A stretch of 64,000 nucleotides of DNA from Ditylenchus dipsaci (GCA_004194705.1 SADC01000229.1:124001-188000); one strand, 5' to 3'. Positions 63,101-63,643 are shown, numbered from the stretch's first letter. Notes: generated from the sequence alone by a model not told the origin. Made by a program: numbers and translations.

Positions 63101-63643
63101 TCGGTGCCGTTACACCACTGCTAAAAATGGATGAATAAAATAGGTTATGCACCCACTAGGAATCGAACCTGACAGTTCAAAATATTCGCTCGATGTGTAC
63201 CCCCTTTAAATTACTGAATTTTTGTTTTATCCATAAAGTGTTTTAAATCCAGGTCCAACCTGAAGCTGAGTGACGCAGGGCTCAACCTGCTTGATCTCCT
63301 TCAACTGTCTTTGGCATGCATGCACCATATGGCGCACATCTTCCTTTTTGGTCGAGATAACAAAACCCTCTGTCCACAATACCAATGGCTGTATTTCACG
63401 CTCCAAAGCTGCCACTTTTTGCACAAACTCCTCCACTATTTGTTGCTGTTTCTTGGACTCTTCTGGCGTTTGTTCTGGAGATTTGGCAGTCTCAGGTCTG
63501 GCCAACACTTCACCTGGCTGTTCCACAGGTTTATCCTCAGTGGAAGAAGATGATGGAGTAGTGGTGGTTATTTGGGACGGTCTAGCCTGGTCAGAATCTC
63601 CACCTGACTTTGCTCCCAGTCTGGTTTTCCCTGTGCGGACAAG
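6063..63643 (-). CDS. Giant spectrin-repeat protein gene (nesprin-like), 20 exons seen, partial
   Basis: One gene read on the minus strand from 63643 down to 6063. Exons: 63643-63260, 61296-61208, 61150-60649, 60560-60268, 57204-56559, 49095-48888, 47693-47571, 47521-47189, 47138-46746, 22833-22208, 21127-21050, 20992-20925, 20814-20632, 12604-11907, 11441-11316, 10760-10375, 8035-7826, 7110-6962, 6346-6202, 6150-6063. Nearly all junctions are GT-AG and most phases agree, for example EKCT-R-LISEV across 60268/57204. The roughly 1,900 residues are long charged helices with spaced Trp ([36 protein letters not shown]), as in spectrin repeats, with Ser/Thr/Pro linkers. No actin-binding or KASH domain lies in the window. 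A nesprin linking nucleus to cytoskeleton is the favoured guess; spectraplakin or dystrophin are alternatives. Start and stop are outside the window. Phases do not match at 48888/47693 and 11316/10760. Confidence 0.5.
6202..6346 (-). CDS. Spectrin-repeat gene, exon 19 of those seen
   Basis: Acceptor CTATTTTTCAG, donor CATGAG/GTAAATG. The split Arg codon matches the previous exon. It encodes [20 protein letters not shown] and [20 protein letters not shown]. Confidence 0.5.
6591..6854 (+). other. Unrecognised 87-codon open frame
   Basis: ATG-started frame with a basic C-terminal part ([18 protein letters not shown]). It resembles no family I can name. It lies in the intron between exons 18 and 19 of the minus-strand gene, after a TTTCAG. 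It may be chance or a transposon remnant; weak support. Confidence 0.5.
6962..7110 (-). CDS. Spectrin-repeat gene, exon 18 of those seen
   Basis: Acceptor GTGTTTGCAG, donor TACAG/GTGAGTTAG, phase 0 in and phase 2 out. It encodes [20 protein letters not shown] and [20 protein letters not shown], with the repeat Trp visible. Confidence 0.5.
7290..7560. repeat. Degenerate fold-back in an intron
   Basis: GGATCTCAGCTTTCCAACAAG (left) mirrors CTTGTTAGAAAGCTGAGATC (right), and GACTTTCTGAAATTTTG mirrors AAATTTCAGAAAGTC. No coding frame. The rest of 7561-7825 is T-rich and featureless. Confidence 0.5.
7826..8035 (-). CDS. Spectrin-repeat gene, exon 17 of those seen
   Basis: Acceptor CATATTTTTAG region (TTTTTAG), donor CGAT/GTGAGTG, 70 codons in phase 0. 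It encodes [37 protein letters not shown] and [15 protein letters not shown]. Phases agree with both neighbours. Confidence 0.5.
8115..8869. mobile_element. TA-flanked inverted-repeat element (mariner/Tc1-type ends)
   Basis: Ends CAGGGTGCGCCAAAAGTCC are perfect inverted copies flanked by TA on both sides (8113-8114, 8870-8871). The arms extend ~230 bp and include a matching GGCTCGCCTCGGCGGTCG word. The internal sequence has no transposase frame, so this is a non-autonomous fold-back form. Confidence 0.5.
9372..9552. mobile_element. pogo/Tigger-like MITE
   Basis: 181 bp with inverted ends CAGTCGACTCTCCCAATAAC, flanked by TA on both sides. Internal GTTCGTTATTGAG words repeat. End sequence and TA target fit the pogo branch of the Tc1/mariner group. 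Confidence 0.5.
9612..10225. mobile_element. Decayed pogo-like fold-back element
   Basis: The left end CAGTCAAGTCTCTCTATAG after TA is mirrored imperfectly by ACTATGGAGAGGTTCGACCG at 10205-10225. Inner arms also match (CAAAAGGC near 9745 against the GCCTTTTGAGG near 10090). No transposase. Confidence 0.5.
10375..10760 (-). CDS. Spectrin-repeat gene, exon 16 of those seen
   Basis: Acceptor GATATTTGCAG, donor AACATT/GTGAGTG. It starts with a Pro/Ser linker ([18 protein letters not shown]), then [38 protein letters not shown] and [18 protein letters not shown], a good spectrin-repeat Trp helix. The acceptor implies phase 1, whereas the previous exon ends in phase 0. Reading in phase 0 gives [15 protein letters not shown] and then a stop, so a one-base indel in the C runs near 10690-10730, or a missing exon, is likely. 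Confidence 0.5.
11316..11441 (-). CDS. Spectrin-repeat gene, exon 15 of those seen
   Basis: Acceptor TTGTATTGCAG, donor CAAATG/GTGAGTA, 42 codons. It encodes [20 protein letters not shown] and [15 protein letters not shown], helix-forming with a Trp near the end. The frame stays open past the donor to 11121, but the residues there lose the repeat character. Confidence 0.5.
11907..12604 (-). CDS. Spectrin-repeat gene, exon 14 of those seen, with one frame break
   Basis: Acceptor TTAATTTTCAG, donor TTACAG/GTACTAC. It starts [20 protein letters not shown] and runs to [10 protein letters not shown] one-base shift near 12445-12480, next to short C and A runs, is needed to continue [20 protein letters not shown], an acidic linker ([14 protein letters not shown]) and [20 protein letters not shown]. 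Both halves are strongly coding in character and the two outer splice sites are good, so the break is probably a sequence error. Confidence 0.5.
12982..13145. mobile_element. Small pogo-like MITE
   Basis: Begins TA-CAGTGCAAGCTCGATATAA and ends TTATATCTAGCGTGCACTG, inverted with a few differences. No coding capacity. Confidence 0.5.
13375..13920. mobile_element. Inverted-repeat element carrying the GTCTAAGG module
   Basis: Arms GACGTTTTAGCTTCTGAAAC and TTTCAGAAGCCGAAACGTC bracket a minus-strand copy of the dispersed module with the 5' splice-like word (GTCTAAGGTATGTG, seen here as CACATACCTTAGAC at 13498). Same general family as 47860-48375. Confidence 0.5.
13921..16170. other. Intron sequence without recognisable features
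   Basis: No convincing exon or RNA gene on either strand. There are short open frames with no protein-like composition, and loose CCGCCCC-type repeats at 15100-15420. It is part of the ~8-kb intron between exons 13 and 14 of the spectrin-repeat gene. Confidence 0.5.
16177..16550. mobile_element. Fold-back element with GTAAGTGTAAATG arms
   Basis: The left arm starts GGCCTTATCACAATTGTAAG and the right arm ends CTTACAATTGTGATAGAGCC. Both arms contain runs of TTTACACTTACA. About 375 bp, no coding frame. Confidence 0.5.
16551..19300. other. Intron sequence without recognisable features
   Basis: AT-rich with only short simple repeats (for example TAGTAGTAG near 17860). No exon-like helix-coding frame, transposon end or RNA gene is recognised on either strand. 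Confidence 0.5.
19313..19642. mobile_element. Fold-back element with TGTACACCGAAATATAAG ends
   Basis: Inverted ends TGTACACCGAAATATAAGCG and CGCTTATATTTCCGTGTACA; arms also share GGTAAGAA and TTACCAAAA words. It was itself the target of a smaller element (19349-19442). Confidence 0.5.
19349..19442. mobile_element. 94-bp hAT-like MITE with 8-bp target duplication
   Basis: Ends TAGGGTTGGCC / GGCCAACCCTA, flanked on both sides by GTAAGAAG (19341-19348 and 19443-19450). The inside is mostly poly-C and poly-G tracts. The 8-bp duplication fits a hAT transposase. Confidence 0.5.
19794..20005. repeat. Fold-back element
   Basis: GGTGGTCTGGTGGTC (left) against GACCACCAGACTACC (right), with inner arms TTGGTTTCTAACAAAAC-like. 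The sequence is related to the fold-back at 38276-38515. Confidence 0.5.
20081..20270. repeat. Small fold-back element
   Basis: GGCGCTACTGTAATATACC (reverse of the right end) mirrors GACGCTACTGTCATATACC on the left, with poly-C/poly-G tracts next to AATAATTTTT. About 190 bp. Confidence 0.5.
20632..20814 (-). CDS. Spectrin-repeat gene, exon 13 of those seen
   Basis: Acceptor CACTTTTTTAG, donor ATCATT/GTGAGTC, 61 codons in phase 0. It encodes [20 protein letters not shown] and [20 protein letters not shown]. An 8-kb intron filled with fold-back elements follows. Confidence 0.5.
20925..20992 (-). CDS. Spectrin-repeat gene, exon 12 of those seen
   Basis: Acceptor TACCTTGTAG, donor CACAAG/GTAAATG, 68 nt. 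It encodes [20 protein letters not shown] and HK. Phase 1 in, phase 0 out, in agreement with both neighbours. Confidence 0.5.
21050..21127 (-). CDS. Spectrin-repeat gene, exon 11 of those seen
   Basis: Acceptor AAATATTTAG, donor GGGTG/GTATGTGC, 78 nt. It encodes [20 protein letters not shown] and KVAEG, with split Gly codons at both ends that fit exons 10 and 12. Confidence 0.5.
21568..22135. mobile_element. Fold-back element with GACAGTTCGAGCTG arms
   Basis: The arms carry repeated GGACAGTTCGAGCTG words on the left and CAGCTCGAACTGTCC on the right, plus CACTTCGAGCTGG ends. The centre has a CTGCCTTCGGCAG hairpin and three ~33-bp tandem copies of TACATGGTCCGGGATAAGG. It lies in the short intron before exon 11. 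Confidence 0.5.
22208..22833 (-). CDS. Spectrin-repeat gene, exon 10 of those seen, with two frame breaks
   Basis: Acceptor TCAAATTTTAG, donor GGTTG/GTACTTC, which gives the phase the next exon needs. It reads [37 protein letters not shown] and [15 protein letters not shown]. The frame must then shift by one base near 22510-22545 to continue [19 protein letters not shown], and again at the run of five C at 22435-22439 to continue [19 protein letters not shown] and [18 protein letters not shown]. All three segments look coding, so one-base errors are likely. The alternative is a degenerate exon. Confidence 0.5.
22910..23145. repeat. Fold-back with TTGCCGCAAAAATAC words
   Basis: GGGCAAACCTTTTTCTTGCCG on the left is mirrored by CCGCAAGAAATAGGGTTGCCC on the right. 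The interior repeats GCCGC-AAAAATACTTTT in both directions. Confidence 0.5.
23345..23838. mobile_element. Fold-back element with 15-bp ATTCCGCG sub-repeats
   Basis: Each arm has six to seven ~15-bp units (GGATAATTCCGCGAC on the left, GTCGCGGAATTATCC on the right) inside ends GGCACGGCGACAATTCCGC / GCGGAATTGTCGCCGTGCC. The centre is unique, with a short shared GACACCAGATT/CGGTGTCAGAATT pair. No transposase. Confidence 0.5.
24030..24414. repeat. Fold-back element
   Basis: Arms CTATCAACTCGCGACA / TGTCGCTAGTTGATA, AAATTTTGAAACTTTTAGTT / AACTAAAAGTTTCAAAA and GAAAGCTGAGATATC / ATCTGAGCTTTC are inverted copies over ~180 bp each. No coding frame. Confidence 0.5.
25106..26377 (+). mobile_element. Tc1-like transposon, inactive
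   Basis: 1272 bp with inverted ends CAGTAGTGACCATAAGTGAT / ATCACTTATGGCCACTACTG flanked by TA on both sides. The inverted similarity runs ~150 bp inwards. The sequence either side joins to GGTAAGTGAGTGCACGC, matching empty-site relatives such as 35409. It encodes only a broken, short transposase. Confidence 0.5.
25445..26245 (+). pseudogene. Tc1-type transposase remnant
   Basis: Reads [12 protein letters not shown], stop, TIVDAKKRG, stop, then an HTH-like region ([34 protein letters not shown]). Two intron-like gaps with GT-AG ends (25772-25817 and 26082-26120) interrupt ARRPSKKP and [20 protein letters not shown] segments. The first catalytic Asp, usual in the W-(S/T)-D-E-S motif, is Val (WSVESKY). 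The part with the second Asp and Glu is missing; the frame ends at [11 protein letters not shown] where the right inverted arm begins. It cannot be catalytically active. Confidence 0.5.
26690..26880. repeat. GC-rich GGTGCCGGTGCG tandem block
   Basis: Repeats of CCGGTGCGG / GGTGCCGGTGC in both orientations, strikingly GC-rich against an AT-rich background. Similar blocks occur at 45840-45935 and 62970-63115. Open frames across it are by-products. Confidence 0.5.
27024..28190 (+). mobile_element. Third Helitron-like 5' end with its tandem array
   Basis: Starts TCCTATATACTAAAAGAG after AAA and follows the same order as the elements at 157 and 1943 (GTGTGTAACG, GAAAGTTGGTCTTGCAATG, then GTCTCTC units to about 28180). 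No hairpin-CTAG terminus is found downstream, so the 3' end is lost or different. Confidence 0.5.
28191..28546. other. No recognisable feature
   Basis: AT-rich sequence between the Helitron-like array and the next repeat copy. No coding frame on either strand. Confidence 0.5.
28547..28640 (-). repeat. Minus-strand copy of the GTCTAAGG splice-like module
   Basis: Reads, on the minus strand, AAAAGAGACTCTATA, GATCAAGAGTC, then GTCTAAGGTAAGTGAGTGCG. It lacks the signal-peptide-like part seen at 35303. Confidence 0.5.
28780..29500. repeat. 16-bp minisatellite GGCCTGAGGACGAAAC
   Basis: About 45 imperfect copies with many one- to several-base deletions. It opens Ser/Phe/Pro/Arg-rich frames on the minus strand, which I treat as artefacts. 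The indel pattern is unusually ragged and could partly be assembly noise. Confidence 0.5.
29688..29845. mobile_element. hAT MITE A with 8-bp target duplication
   Basis: 158 bp, ends CAGTGTTTCC / GGAAACACTG, flanked by GTCCTAAC on both sides (29680-29687, 29846-29853). Arms rich in AAGCAGAAGC-type words. Ends match those of the hAT element at 41630, so the same transposase family probably moved both. Confidence 0.5.
29854..30003. mobile_element. hAT MITE B, sharing the target duplication of MITE A
   Basis: 150 bp, ends CAGGGTTCACAGATG / CATCTGCGAACCCTG, flanked by GTCCTAAC on both sides (29846-29853, 30004-30011). Interior repeats AAATCAGGA/TCCTGATTT words. The middle GTCCTAAC is shared with MITE A. 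Confidence 0.5.
30012..30326 (+). other. Probable 5' region of the transporter gene
   Basis: Between MITE B and the first recognised transporter exon. It contains TTTTTTTTTTACAG (ends 30264) and TTTAG (ends 30326), possible acceptors. The initiator exon and promoter should lie here or higher up but cannot be identified. Confidence 0.5.
30327..32174 (+). CDS. SLC16/monocarboxylate-transporter-like MFS protein, first exon missing
   Basis: Multi-pass membrane carrier of the SLC16 family, probably moving monocarboxylates or related small acids across the plasma membrane with or without protons; the substrate cannot be read from sequence. Exons: 30327-30521, 30580-30728, 30794-30851, 30899-31100, 31150-31274, 31335-31517, 31566-31907, 31957-32174, with introns of about 45-65 nt. 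The family signature [20 protein letters not shown] is present in TM1, then [15 protein letters not shown], and a charged loop between TM6 and TM7. About 490 residues, normal for the family. The start codon must lie in an upstream exon: the frame opens at 30327 after a TTTAG and has no ATG. One C seems missing at the CCC run 31190-31192. The tail is acidic ([12 protein letters not shown]). Confidence 0.5.
32236..32241 (+). promoter_or_regulatory. Polyadenylation signal of the transporter gene
   Basis: AATAAA lies 62 nt after the stop codon of the SLC16-like gene and is followed by a T-rich, GT-rich stretch. This supports an independently transcribed gene within the intron of the spectrin-repeat gene. 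Confidence 0.5.
32725..32820 (+). repeat. Partial copy of the GTCTAAGG splice-like module
   Basis: AAAGAGTACTTCTCGGAAT, then GTCTAAGCTAAGTGAGTG (one change kills the GT), then CATCTCTAACTCTCAAGCCC and a CCTTCGG hairpin region. No upstream signal-peptide-like frame. Confidence 0.5.
33158..33800. repeat. Dispersed repeat, one of two copies
   Basis: Matches 44455-45135 over ~640 bp, starting GCAAAGAATCCTAAATTCTG, through ACATGTGAATTTTA, to the GCGCCATAAAA end. The last ~200 bp are the GGCGCAAATA-type terminal repeat that also appears inverted at 40760-41020. It lies just before the MULE transposase fragment. Confidence 0.5.
33950..34475 (+). pseudogene. MULE (Mutator-like) transposase fragment
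   Basis: Reads [40 protein letters not shown] and [14 protein letters not shown]. After an apparent GT-AG intron (34149-34190) it continues [17 protein letters not shown] and [14 protein letters not shown]. The pattern (catalytic-type Asp, then a C-x2-H cluster, then ALAxVPV) is that of the MULE transposase core. Only about 110 residues are left and the frame then stops, so it is a remnant. Family assignment is by motif, no search was possible. Confidence 0.5.
34628..34736. mobile_element. Small MITE with TAGGGTTGGCG ends
   Basis: Ends TAGGGTTGGCGACCAGTCG and CGCCAACCCTA. The same end word as the MITE at 19349; the flanks share only some bases of a target duplication. An inner AAAAGTCGATATCGAC hairpin is present. 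Confidence 0.5.
34950..35085. repeat. Short minisatellite GGCGGTGTTTTGTCGTA
   Basis: Seven to eight copies of a 16-17-bp unit (GGCGGTGTTTTGTCGTA with variants). Open frames across it are artefacts of the repeat. Confidence 0.5.
35225..35480 (+). repeat. Best copy of the promoter / signal-peptide / splice-site module
   Basis: Order: GGGCTGTATTGGGAGGGG, a TATA-like GGAATAAAAGGGGG (35257-35270), ATG at 35303, a 35-codon frame starting [19 protein letters not shown] (signal-peptide-like: hydrophobic core, AVA cleavage-like motif), then CTAAG/GTAAGTG at 35409/35410, a consensus 5' splice site, and a GC hairpin (GCCCCCTTCGGGGC). Related copies keep the splice-like word but mostly not the frame. 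Function unknown; it may be only a repeat. Confidence 0.5.
36201..36275 (+). repeat. tRNA-derived SINE head
   Basis: TGGCCTACTGGTTAAGGC (A-box-like, 36209-36225) and GGGATCAAATATCCC (B-box-like, 36252-36266) at tRNA spacing. The acceptor stem does not pair well, so it is a SINE head or decayed tRNA relic, not a working tRNA gene. The sequence 3' of it (GTGTACAGCTTTTCTGTTGTG) may be the SINE body. Confidence 0.5.
37071..37320. mobile_element. MITE with ACCGTATTTCCTCTAATAAG ends
   Basis: 250 bp, ends ACCGTATTTCCTCTAATAAG / CTTATTAGAGGAAATACGGT with T/A flanks. The interior TTTGAGGGTCTGGATCTCAG is shared with 58188-58437, and the second half with 38826-38977. A three-copy family in this window alone. 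Confidence 0.5.
37870..38185. repeat. Fold-back element, AAGTGGTCGT family, copy 1
   Basis: TTTTTTAGTCTGAACCAACTG against GGTCAGACTAAAAAATTT. The interior has ATCAAACCATCTTCAG and a fold around TTTTGGGATATAATTGAT. Related copies are at 39450-39785 and 51163-51440. Confidence 0.5.
38276..38515. repeat. Fold-back element
   Basis: AAAGGGGCATACCCACGC-type left end mirrored by GCGCGGGCATGCCTCTTTA. Inner arms GTTTCTAACAAAACTACACC / TGTTTTGTTAGAAACC. Related to 19794-20005. Confidence 0.5.
38826..38977. mobile_element. Half copy of the ACCGTATTTCC MITE
   Basis: Matches the right half of 37071-37320 (GAGCTCTACCGATTCCAC to TTATTAGAGGAAATACGGTA). The left half is missing or diverged into CCCTCTAATAATCCCC at 38570. 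Confidence 0.5.
39077..40555. mobile_element. Inverted-repeat element with CGATTGATCCCCG arms
   Basis: The left arm (39077-39122) has three CGATTGATCCCCG words; the right arm (40436-40555) has about eight CGGGGATCAATCG words, so one arm has expanded into a minisatellite. In between lie a second fold-back copy of the AAGTGGTCGT family (39450-39785) and GGATCAG-rich sequence (39860-40220). No protein frame. Confidence 0.5.
39450..39785. repeat. Fold-back element, AAGTGGTCGT family, copy 2
   Basis: CAAGTGGTCGTCCACTTGGA at the left and TCCAAGTGGACGACCACTTG at the right, with the inner pair GACTAACTCGGGCATGC / GCATGCCCGAGTTAGTC. Sits inside the element 39077-40555. Confidence 0.5.
42163..42270. 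repeat. ~27-bp tandem repeat, four copies
   Basis: Units of TCCTATCCAACCTCATACTT with small changes, inside the hAT element at 41630-44011. Confidence 0.5.
42260..42882 (-). pseudogene. Captured or orphan multi-pass membrane-protein frame, unrecognised
   Basis: The minus-strand frame runs from about 42856 to the stop at 42260, with an intron-like GGTAAGTACTG..TTTTCACAG near 42770-42815 that does not break the frame. It has four hydrophobic stretches that could cross a membrane: [53 protein letters not shown] and [15 protein letters not shown], with a charged loop ([13 protein letters not shown]). No known family recognised. It lies inside the hAT element next to the acyl-CoA dehydrogenase fragment, so it may be a captured piece of a host gene. 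Its 5' part is absent. Confidence 0.5.
42900..43270 (-). pseudogene. ACADVL: Very-long-chain acyl-CoA dehydrogenase gene fragment inside a hAT element
   Basis: Minus-strand exons: ~43270-43237 (AEIGGLGIG), 43161-43081 ([20 protein letters not shown]), 43030-42900 (SIG, stop, [20 protein letters not shown], then [15 protein letters not shown]). The order, spacing and KGILLFG-x-K-x2-K-KYLP and LTEP-x2-GS motifs are those of mitochondrial VLCAD, the flavoenzyme of long-chain beta-oxidation. Introns are ~50-75 nt with GT-AG ends, so genomic DNA rather than cDNA was captured. A TAG replaces the Phe expected after SIG. Only about 80 of ~600 residues are present: it cannot make an enzyme. Confidence 0.5.
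44455..45135. repeat. Dispersed repeat, second copy
   Basis: Second copy of 33158-33800. It ends with the right terminal repeat of the 40757-45135 element, so the repeat is probably the right part of this element family. Confidence 0.5.
45136..45997. other. Tandem CTCCTGGC remnants and GC-rich block, no gene
   Basis: CTCCTGGCATACCCACCCAC-type words continue from the left flank at 40600-40756 to about 45480. A GC-rich block with GCACCGGGCACCG follows at 45840-45935, after CAGTGTTGTAA, a possible lone hAT end. No exon is recognised. Confidence 0.5.
45998..46625. mobile_element. Fold-back element with 22-bp TTTTTTCTGCCACCTTTTGG arms
   Basis: Ten units of TTTTTTCTGCCACCTTTTGG on the left, about seven reversed (CCAAAAGGTGGCAGAAAAAA) on the right. 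The inner pair GTAGCATTATGTCATAATTT / AAATTATGACATAATGCTAC encloses a ~200-bp unique centre. No coding function. Confidence 0.5.
46746..47138 (-). CDS. Spectrin-repeat gene, exon 9 of those seen
   Basis: Acceptor CAAATTCCAG, donor ATTCAG/GTAAATTT, 131 codons in phase 0. It encodes [20 protein letters not shown], a Pro/Thr linker ([16 protein letters not shown]), another long helix, and ends [13 protein letters not shown]. The following intron is about 24 kb, runs to 22834, and contains the transporter gene. Confidence 0.5.
47189..47521 (-). CDS. Spectrin-repeat gene, exon 8 of those seen
   Basis: Acceptor GGTTTATAG, donor CAGAGG/GTAAGTG, 111 codons in phase 0: about one full spectrin-repeat length. 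It includes [54 protein letters not shown] and [18 protein letters not shown]. The phase matches both neighbours. Confidence 0.5.
47571..47693 (-). CDS. Spectrin-repeat gene, exon 7 of those seen
   Basis: Acceptor CAATATTTCAG, donor GCAAAA/GTATGTG, 41 codons in phase 0. It encodes [20 protein letters not shown] and [20 protein letters not shown]. It sits 49 nt from the next exon, one of the short introns of the 46.7-47.7 kb cluster. Confidence 0.5.
47860..48375. mobile_element. Inverted-repeat element carrying the GTCTAAGG module
   Basis: Arms GTGAGCTAAAAATGCCTCTA / TAGAGGCATTTTAGCTCAC and ATTCGATCTGAAACGTTC / GAACGTTTCAGATCGAAT. The minus strand of the centre carries TCACTTTCGAGTGA (5-bp stem with a TTCG loop) then GTCTAAGGTATGCGAG. 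Same family as 13375-13920. Confidence 0.5.
48463..48741 (+). other. Unrecognised lysine-rich 92-codon frame
   Basis: ATG-started, very basic ([39 protein letters not shown]). No family recognised. It could be a small nuclear or DNA-binding-type protein, part of a transposon, or chance. It lies in the intron where a short exon of the minus-strand gene appears to be missing. Confidence 0.5.
48888..49095 (-). CDS. Spectrin-repeat gene, exon 6 of those seen
   Basis: Acceptor CAAATTTAG, donor GCGAAG/GTATGC. The 69 codons are open from end to end ([20 protein letters not shown], then [16 protein letters not shown] and an acidic Ser-rich linker, then [17 protein letters not shown]). There is no internal start codon. 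It ends in phase 1 while the next recognised exon begins in phase 0, so a small exon or a base may be missing between them. Confidence 0.5.
49210..49542. other. No recognisable feature
   Basis: Includes a run of nine G at 49264-49273 and TAGTCGAGCCTCCGATAATAT, a weak resemblance to pogo ends. No exon. Confidence 0.5.
49543..51124. mobile_element. Inverted-repeat element with CCGTATCCGTGTCCGCGTCC ends
   Basis: 1582 bp. The left end CACAATGCATCCGTATCCG and the right end CGGATACGGATCCATTGTG are inverted copies, followed inside by more CACGGACCGTGTT and ACGGACCGT words in both directions. No transposase frame is recognised in the interior; no target duplication is evident. Superfamily unknown. 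Confidence 0.5.
51163..51440. repeat. Fold-back element, AAGTGGTCGT family, copy 3
   Basis: GGTTTCAAAACCTGTTTTCTG (left) and AAAAACAGGTTTTGGAGCCC (right) with inner CTAACTCGAGCATGCTGAAG / CTTCAGCATACCCGAGTTAG. Same family as 37870 and 39450. Confidence 0.5.
51641..52493. mobile_element. MULE-like long-inverted-repeat element with a host-like last exon
   Basis: Terminal inverted repeats of ~290 bp (51641-51930) and ~250 bp (52246-52493), which themselves start with palindromes of GTTTGGCCCATTTTGGAC. Left arm has an extra ~38 bp. The long arms suggest a MULE; target duplication not seen. The 315-bp centre encodes, after a GTTTTAG acceptor, [20 protein letters not shown] and [14 protein letters not shown], a stop at 52102, and AATAAA at ~52123. 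That looks like a captured last exon of an unidentified gene or the end of a lost transposon protein. Confidence 0.5.
52553..52979. mobile_element. Near-perfect pogo-like palindrome
   Basis: 427 bp flanked by TA. Ends CAGTCAAACCTCGATATAG / CTATATCGAGGTTTGACTG; the two arms of ~205 bp are almost identical, meeting near 52766. The CTCGATATAGTGGCC motif occurs at ends and centre. Little divergence between arms implies a recent origin or ongoing conversion. Confidence 0.5.
53219..53345. repeat. Small fold-back upstream of the kinase gene
   Basis: CACAAAAGGGACAAACG on the left is mirrored by TTTTGTCCCTTTTTGTG about 40 nt on, then AAAAGGGGACAAAG follows. The stretch between it and the kinase start (53346-53870) shows no coding frame or clear TATA box. 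It probably contains the kinase promoter. Confidence 0.5.
53871..55122 (+). CDS. CSNK1A1: Casein kinase I alpha-like Ser/Thr kinase
   Basis: Monomeric, acidophilic Ser/Thr kinase acting in Wnt/Hedgehog control, the cell cycle and other pathways (family knowledge). Exons: 53871-54041, 54099-54243, 54293-54576, 54621-54754, 54806-54856, 54908-55012, 55066-55122; introns 44-58 nt, all GT-AG. About 315 residues. Visible motifs: P-loop [14 protein letters not shown] lysine in AVKLE, catalytic loop [15 protein letters not shown] in [11 protein letters not shown]1 signature [15 protein letters not shown], and [28 protein letters not shown] and the ending DDIYDW favour alpha over delta/epsilon. The start is the first ATG before the conserved region; the tail is short. 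One G is missing near 54149-54151 (LQ/GGVGIP needs it). It sits on the opposite strand inside an intron of the spectrin-repeat gene. Confidence 0.5.
55222..55227 (+). promoter_or_regulatory. Polyadenylation signal of the casein kinase gene
   Basis: AATAAA 100 nt after the kinase stop codon, in GGGAATAAAACTG. It fits a short 3' UTR and an independently transcribed nested gene. Confidence 0.5.
55228..56558. other. Intron sequence after the kinase gene, no gene
   Basis: No exon of the minus-strand gene or other coding region found. Frames around 56240-56500 continue the exon-5 frame past its donor but lose coding character (Phe- and Lys-rich A/T tracts). Confidence 0.5.
56559..57204 (-). CDS. 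Spectrin-repeat gene, exon 5 of those seen
   Basis: Acceptor TTTTTTTGCAG, donor GAT/GTATGTTT. About 215 residues covering roughly two repeats: [20 protein letters not shown], then [52 protein letters not shown] and a very basic helix ([16 protein letters not shown]). It is the longest uninterrupted coding stretch of this gene in the window. Confidence 0.5.
57505..57601 (+). repeat. GTCTAAGG-module copy, left part (split by a hAT element)
   Basis: GGGCTGTATTGGGAGGGG and AAGATGTTGAACATAG, continuing after the hAT element at 58815 with ACTGGGGCCTACCTC, AAACTCTGG, TCACTTTCGAGTGA and GTCTAAGGTATGTGGG (58894), then a CCCTTCGGGG hairpin. An uninterrupted relative of the insertion site is at 61643-61692. 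Confidence 0.5.
57893..58144 (-). pseudogene. hAT transposase C-terminal remnant
   Basis: The minus-strand frame includes [20 protein letters not shown], matching the hAT dimerisation-region pattern (L-x-IP-x-TSA-x2-ER-x-FS). Only this tail is recognisable; the RNase-H-like catalytic part is missing. Its place inside a hAT element with intact ends supports the call. Confidence 0.5.
58188..58437. mobile_element. CCGTATTTCC MITE inserted in the hAT element
   Basis: Ends CCGTATTTCCTTTAATA / TATTAAAGAAATACGG; interior TTTGAGGGTCTGTATCTCAG as in 37071-37320. It is a diverged family member nested in the hAT element. Confidence 0.5.
59008..59512. repeat. Inverted arrays of GTAATCGATTG
   Basis: The left part repeats GTAATCGATTGTAAATTTT in one direction, the right part CAATCGATTACATGAAAG in the other, about 35-40 bp per unit. 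It would fold into a long imperfect hairpin. Confidence 0.5.
59568..59670 (-). repeat. Minus-strand copy of the GTCTAAGG splice-like module
   Basis: On the minus strand: CCATGTTTTTCAGCTGGACC, GTGGCAAAAAGAGACTC, TACTTCTCGGAATC, then GTCTAAGGTAAGTGAGTGCG. It is close to the copy at 35330-35420 but without the full upstream frame. Confidence 0.5.
59720..59985. repeat. Fold-back element
   Basis: TTTTTCGTACATATTTTTGT / AAAAATATGTACGAAAAA and AACAACATGTTTGAACAAAA / TTTGTTCAAACATGTTGTT are inverted copies around a CATAAATACTAAATACTG centre. Confidence 0.5.
60268..60560 (-). CDS. Spectrin-repeat gene, exon 4 of those seen
   Basis: Acceptor ATTTTAG, donor ACCAG/GTTATC in phase 2. It encodes a Gln-rich start ([14 protein letters not shown]), a Glu/Ala-rich helix ([17 protein letters not shown]) and [18 protein letters not shown], the Trp-bearing helix of a repeat. 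The split Arg codon is completed in the exon at 57204 after a 3-kb intron that holds a hAT element. Confidence 0.5.
60649..61150 (-). CDS. Spectrin-repeat gene, exon 3 of those seen
   Basis: Acceptor TTTCATATAG, donor CAG/GTATTTTT. About 167 residues. It starts [18 protein letters not shown], has an acidic linker (GSDEGETE) and the helix [18 protein letters not shown], then a long basic and acidic coiled-coil helix ending in a Ser/Pro-rich tail ([19 protein letters not shown]). Entry and exit phases agree with the neighbouring exons. Confidence 0.5.
61208..61296 (-). CDS. Spectrin-repeat gene, exon 2 of those seen
   Basis: Acceptor CAAATTCAG, donor GAGAGG/GTGAGA, ending in phase 2. It encodes [19 protein letters not shown] and continues [10 protein letters not shown] into the next exon, where the split Gly codon is completed. 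It is a short helical stretch consistent with the end of a triple-helix repeat. Confidence 0.5.
61500..61735. repeat. Relative of the hAT insertion site (no insertion)
   Basis: AGAAGATGTTGACAATTTTTTTGAATACTG-type sequence and GGGGCCTACCGGATTAATAA correspond to the flanks of the hAT element at 57602 with nothing inserted. A CTCGGCCATCC/GGATGGCCGAG-type hairpin is nearby. Confidence 0.5.
61943..62160. repeat. Fold-back element
   Basis: CGTTTGAGTTACTTTGCGC (left) and GCACAAAGTAACTCAAACG (right), plus TTTTTCAATTTTTTTAT / inner counterparts. No gene. Confidence 0.5.
62161..63259. other. Intron sequence with a GC-rich repeat, no gene
   Basis: Mostly AT-rich with no exon. GGTGCCGGTGCGG / CCGCACCGGCACC repeats at 62970-63115 match the blocks at 26690 and 45840; the block ends TTACACCACTG, possibly a lone hAT end. 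Confidence 0.5.
63260..63643 (-). CDS. Spectrin-repeat gene, exon 1 of those seen
   Basis: Acceptor CTTTATTTTTCAG lies just upstream on the minus strand and the donor is CAG/GTTGGA. The open frame is exactly 128 codons in phase 0. It begins with a Ser/Thr/Pro-rich linker ([16 protein letters not shown]), then a charged helix ([18 protein letters not shown]) and the Trp-bearing segment [11 protein letters not shown], typical of spectrin-repeat helix A. The gene's 5' end lies further up, beyond the window. Confidence is high that this is coding, moderate for the exact ends. Confidence 0.5.
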